Both the position numbers and the translations under genes were made by a program. This document shows, in pieces, positions 62,846-64,000 of a stretch of 64,000 nucleotides of DNA. Origin of the DNA: CAYUNE01 sp964446115 (lineage in GTDB: Bacteria > Desulfobacterota > Desulfobulbia > Desulfobulbales > Desulfobulbaceae). The notes under the pieces are model-generated. The model had not been told where the DNA came from. It ran no database searches and saw only the letters and a program-made list of their open reading frames with translations. The stretch is taken from positions 21,660 to 85,659 of the forward strand of contig CAYUNE010000018.1 of NCBI GenBank assembly GCA_964446115.1. Reading direction: 5' to 3'. Numbering within the stretch: position 1 is the stretch's first letter; every line of letters starts with the position of its first letter.

Positions 62846-63780
62846 AAAAAACAGCCGTTCTCTTTCCCGGCCAGGGGTCCCAGTATGTGGGCATGGGTCG
62901 GGAGTTTATCGAAAACGATTCCCGGGCCGCCGACCTTCTCGCCGCCGCCGCCGAAGAAAGCGGTTTCGATCTGCAGCGGCTCTGCCTGGAAGGACCCATG
63001 CAGGAACTGACCCGCGTCGACTGCCTGCAGCCGGCCATGACAGCCATCAACCTCATCTGTTGGCAGGCGGTGCGGCAAATCCTGCCGCAGCCTCCCGCCT
63101 ATGTCTGCGGCCACAGTCTGGGTGAATACAGCGCCCTGTGCGCGAGCGGCGTCTTCGACTTCAGCGCTGCCATCCGCCTGGTCACCCGACGGGGCGAACT
63201 GATGGAACGAGAGGGTAACGTTCATCCCGGCGGCATGCGTGCCATCATCGGCCTCACCATTGATGAGGTGGAAGCACTCCTGGCCACCGGCGTCAGCGGG
63301 ACCGTCACCATCGCCAATCATAACACCGATACCCAGATCATCATCTCCGGCGACACCACCGGCCTGGATTCCCTCGCCTCTCTCTGCCGGGAAAAAGGAG
63401 CAAAGGTTATTCCCCTGAAGGTGAGCGTTGCCAACCATAGTCCCCTGGTGGCCGCAGCGGTGCCGGATTTCGAAAAATTCACGGCAAAGATCCGTTTTTC
63501 CGAACCTGAGATTCCCATTATCTTCAACGTAACCGCGGCCCGGGAGGACAATCCGGAAAAAATCAGAGCCACCATGGCCCGGCAGATCGCCTCACGGGTC
63601 CGCTGGTACGACACTGCCCGGTACATGATCGACGACGGGGTCGAACTCTTCATCGAGGTCGGCCCCAGGACGGTACTCACCGGGATCATGAAAAAAATCA
63701 TTCCCCGCGGCTCGTCGATCACCTGCCTGCAGGTGGATTCCCCCGAGTCATTGGAAAAACTCAAAGAACAGCTCCGGTAA
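62842..63780 (+). CDS. fabD: Malonyl-CoA:ACP transacylase
   Basis: 312 residues. VLFPGQGSQYVGMG opens the protein, the catalytic Ser is in CGHSLGEYSALCASG near residue 92, and the catalytic His is in VSVANHSPLV near residue 200; GPRTVLTGIMKK closes the fold. It loads malonyl onto acyl carrier protein for fatty-acid synthesis. The fabD partners usually found nearby are not seen before the window ends; a palindrome and a transposase remnant follow instead. Confidence 0.95.
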   Translation: MKKTAVLFPGQGSQYVGMGREFIENDSRAADLLAAAAEESGFDLQRLCLEGPMQELTRVDCLQPAMTAINLICWQAVRQILPQPPAYVCGHSLGEYSALCASGVFDFSAAIRLVTRRGELMEREGNVHPGGMRAIIGLTIDEVEALLATGVSGTVTIANHNTDTQIIISGDTTGLDSLASLCREKGAKVIPLKVSVANHSPLVAAAVPDFEKFTAKIRFSEPEIPIIFNVTAAREDNPEKIRATMARQIASRVRWYDTARYMIDDGVELFIEVGPRTVLTGIMKKIIPRGSSITCLQVDSPESLEKLKEQLR

Positions 63781-63790
63781 CCTAACATTT

Positions 63791-63860
63791 CAGGCTCCTC
63801 GTCATATTGTGTGGATTTGATCTATCATAATCAAATCCACACAATATGACGAGGAGCCTG
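63791..63860. repeat. 31-bp perfect inverted repeat with an 8-base loop
   Basis: The arms begin CAGGCTCCTCGTCATATTG (63791-63821) and are repeated exactly inverted at 63830-63860, around CTATCATA. No mismatch occurs over 31 bp and no T run follows. The tips (GGCTCC...GGAGCC) look like the ends of an ISL3-type insertion sequence with the interior deleted. It starts 10 bases after the fabD stop. Confidence 0.85.
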
Positions 63861-64000
63861 ATTGTTTCCCGTTGGGTTTCCGAGCACAGCAATGGGCGAT
63901 TAGAGGCCCTCAACGGTATATTCCAGGCCGCCAAGGCCCGGGCCCGTGGATATCGGAACGATGAGACATTCATTACCATGATCTACCTGTTGGCAGCACC
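63847..64000 (+). pseudogene. C-terminal part of an ISL3-family transposase, cut by the window edge
   Basis: The open frame from an ATG inside the palindrome reads IVSRWVSEHSNGRLEALNG, then FQAAKARARGYRNDETFIT and MIYLLAAP. This is the conserved end of ISL3-family DDE transposases (SNxxLExLNxxxQAAKxxARGYR). The N-terminal and catalytic parts are absent upstream, where fabD lies, so it is a 3' remnant. It may continue past the window end. The first four codons derive from the palindrome. Confidence 0.75.

Noticed and set aside
1..64000. CRISPR array, rRNA or prophage
   Set aside because: No regularly spaced short repeats, no rRNA-like stretches and no phage structural genes were seen on reading the window.

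Overview
The window looks like a chromosomal segment of a Gram-negative anaerobe, most likely a sulfate-reducing or sulfur-disproportionating member of the Desulfobacterota (Desulfobulbales-like). The main clue is the 50.9-52.8 kb cluster of an HdrC-like four-cluster ferredoxin, an MvhD-type electron-transfer protein and a MetV-type methylene-THF reductase subunit. This is combined with proteobacterial envelope genes (lipoproteins, LysM lytic transglycosylase, PBP1A, LspA) and GC-rich housekeeping genes. The assignment is inference from gene content, not from a marker gene.

Layout. 0.4-25.8 kb: a surface-polysaccharide locus, almost all on the + strand. It holds a secreted leucine-rich-repeat protein, two hexapeptide acyltransferases, a Wzy/ligase-like polymerase, three GT4 glycosyltransferases, a tandem pair of secreted beta-helix proteins, an acyltransferase-3 membrane protein, two deacetylase-fold proteins, a Wzx-type flippase (- strand), an alpha/alpha-toroid protein, an asparagine-synthase-like amidotransferase, WecB and WecG/TagA homologues, and an SGNH plus MBOAT O-acetylation pair. 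Together these suggest a Wzx/Wzy-type exopolysaccharide that contains N-acetylhexosamine and is O-acetylated. The 10.5-15.3 kb part is visibly AT-rich against the rest. 25.85-26.7 kb: a secreted SGNH-like protein behind a near-consensus promoter and a long gene-free, hairpin-rich stretch.

27.3-36.8 kb (- strand): tatA and a tightly packed run topB-rsfS-gpmI-thrC-pnp-mtaD, preceded by a small alpha/beta hydrolase and a DUF3135-like protein. 37.3-43.9 kb (- strand): envelope genes (coiled-coil membrane protein, repeat lipoprotein, very large PBP1A). 44.3-47.0 kb (+): a LysM lytic transglycosylase and a secreted ComEA-like helix-hairpin-helix protein.

47.1-50.7 kb: a histidine kinase / small lipoprotein / sigma-54 response regulator operon with the order of enterobacterial glrK-qseG-glrR. 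It has a good sigma-54 promoter match in front and two TGTC-N10-GACA palindromes directly behind. A stand-alone RapZ C-terminal domain lies 6 kb further on, so parts of the enterobacterial GlrKR/GlmY/RapZ amino-sugar control circuit sit close together. Then come the Hdr/Mvh/MetV cluster, moeA, a CLC channel, tRNA-Arg(TCG), rapZ-CTD, an EamA transporter, a TSCPD-like protein, cobO and ileS-lspA-fabD. The window ends in a 31-bp perfect palindrome fused to an ISL3-type transposase remnant.

A ~160-bp dispersed element occurs at 52.87 and 58.58 kb, with a partial copy at 25.76 kb. Its two arms have changed together between copies, which indicates selection or recent descent as a folded element. 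I see no CRISPR array, prophage or rRNA.
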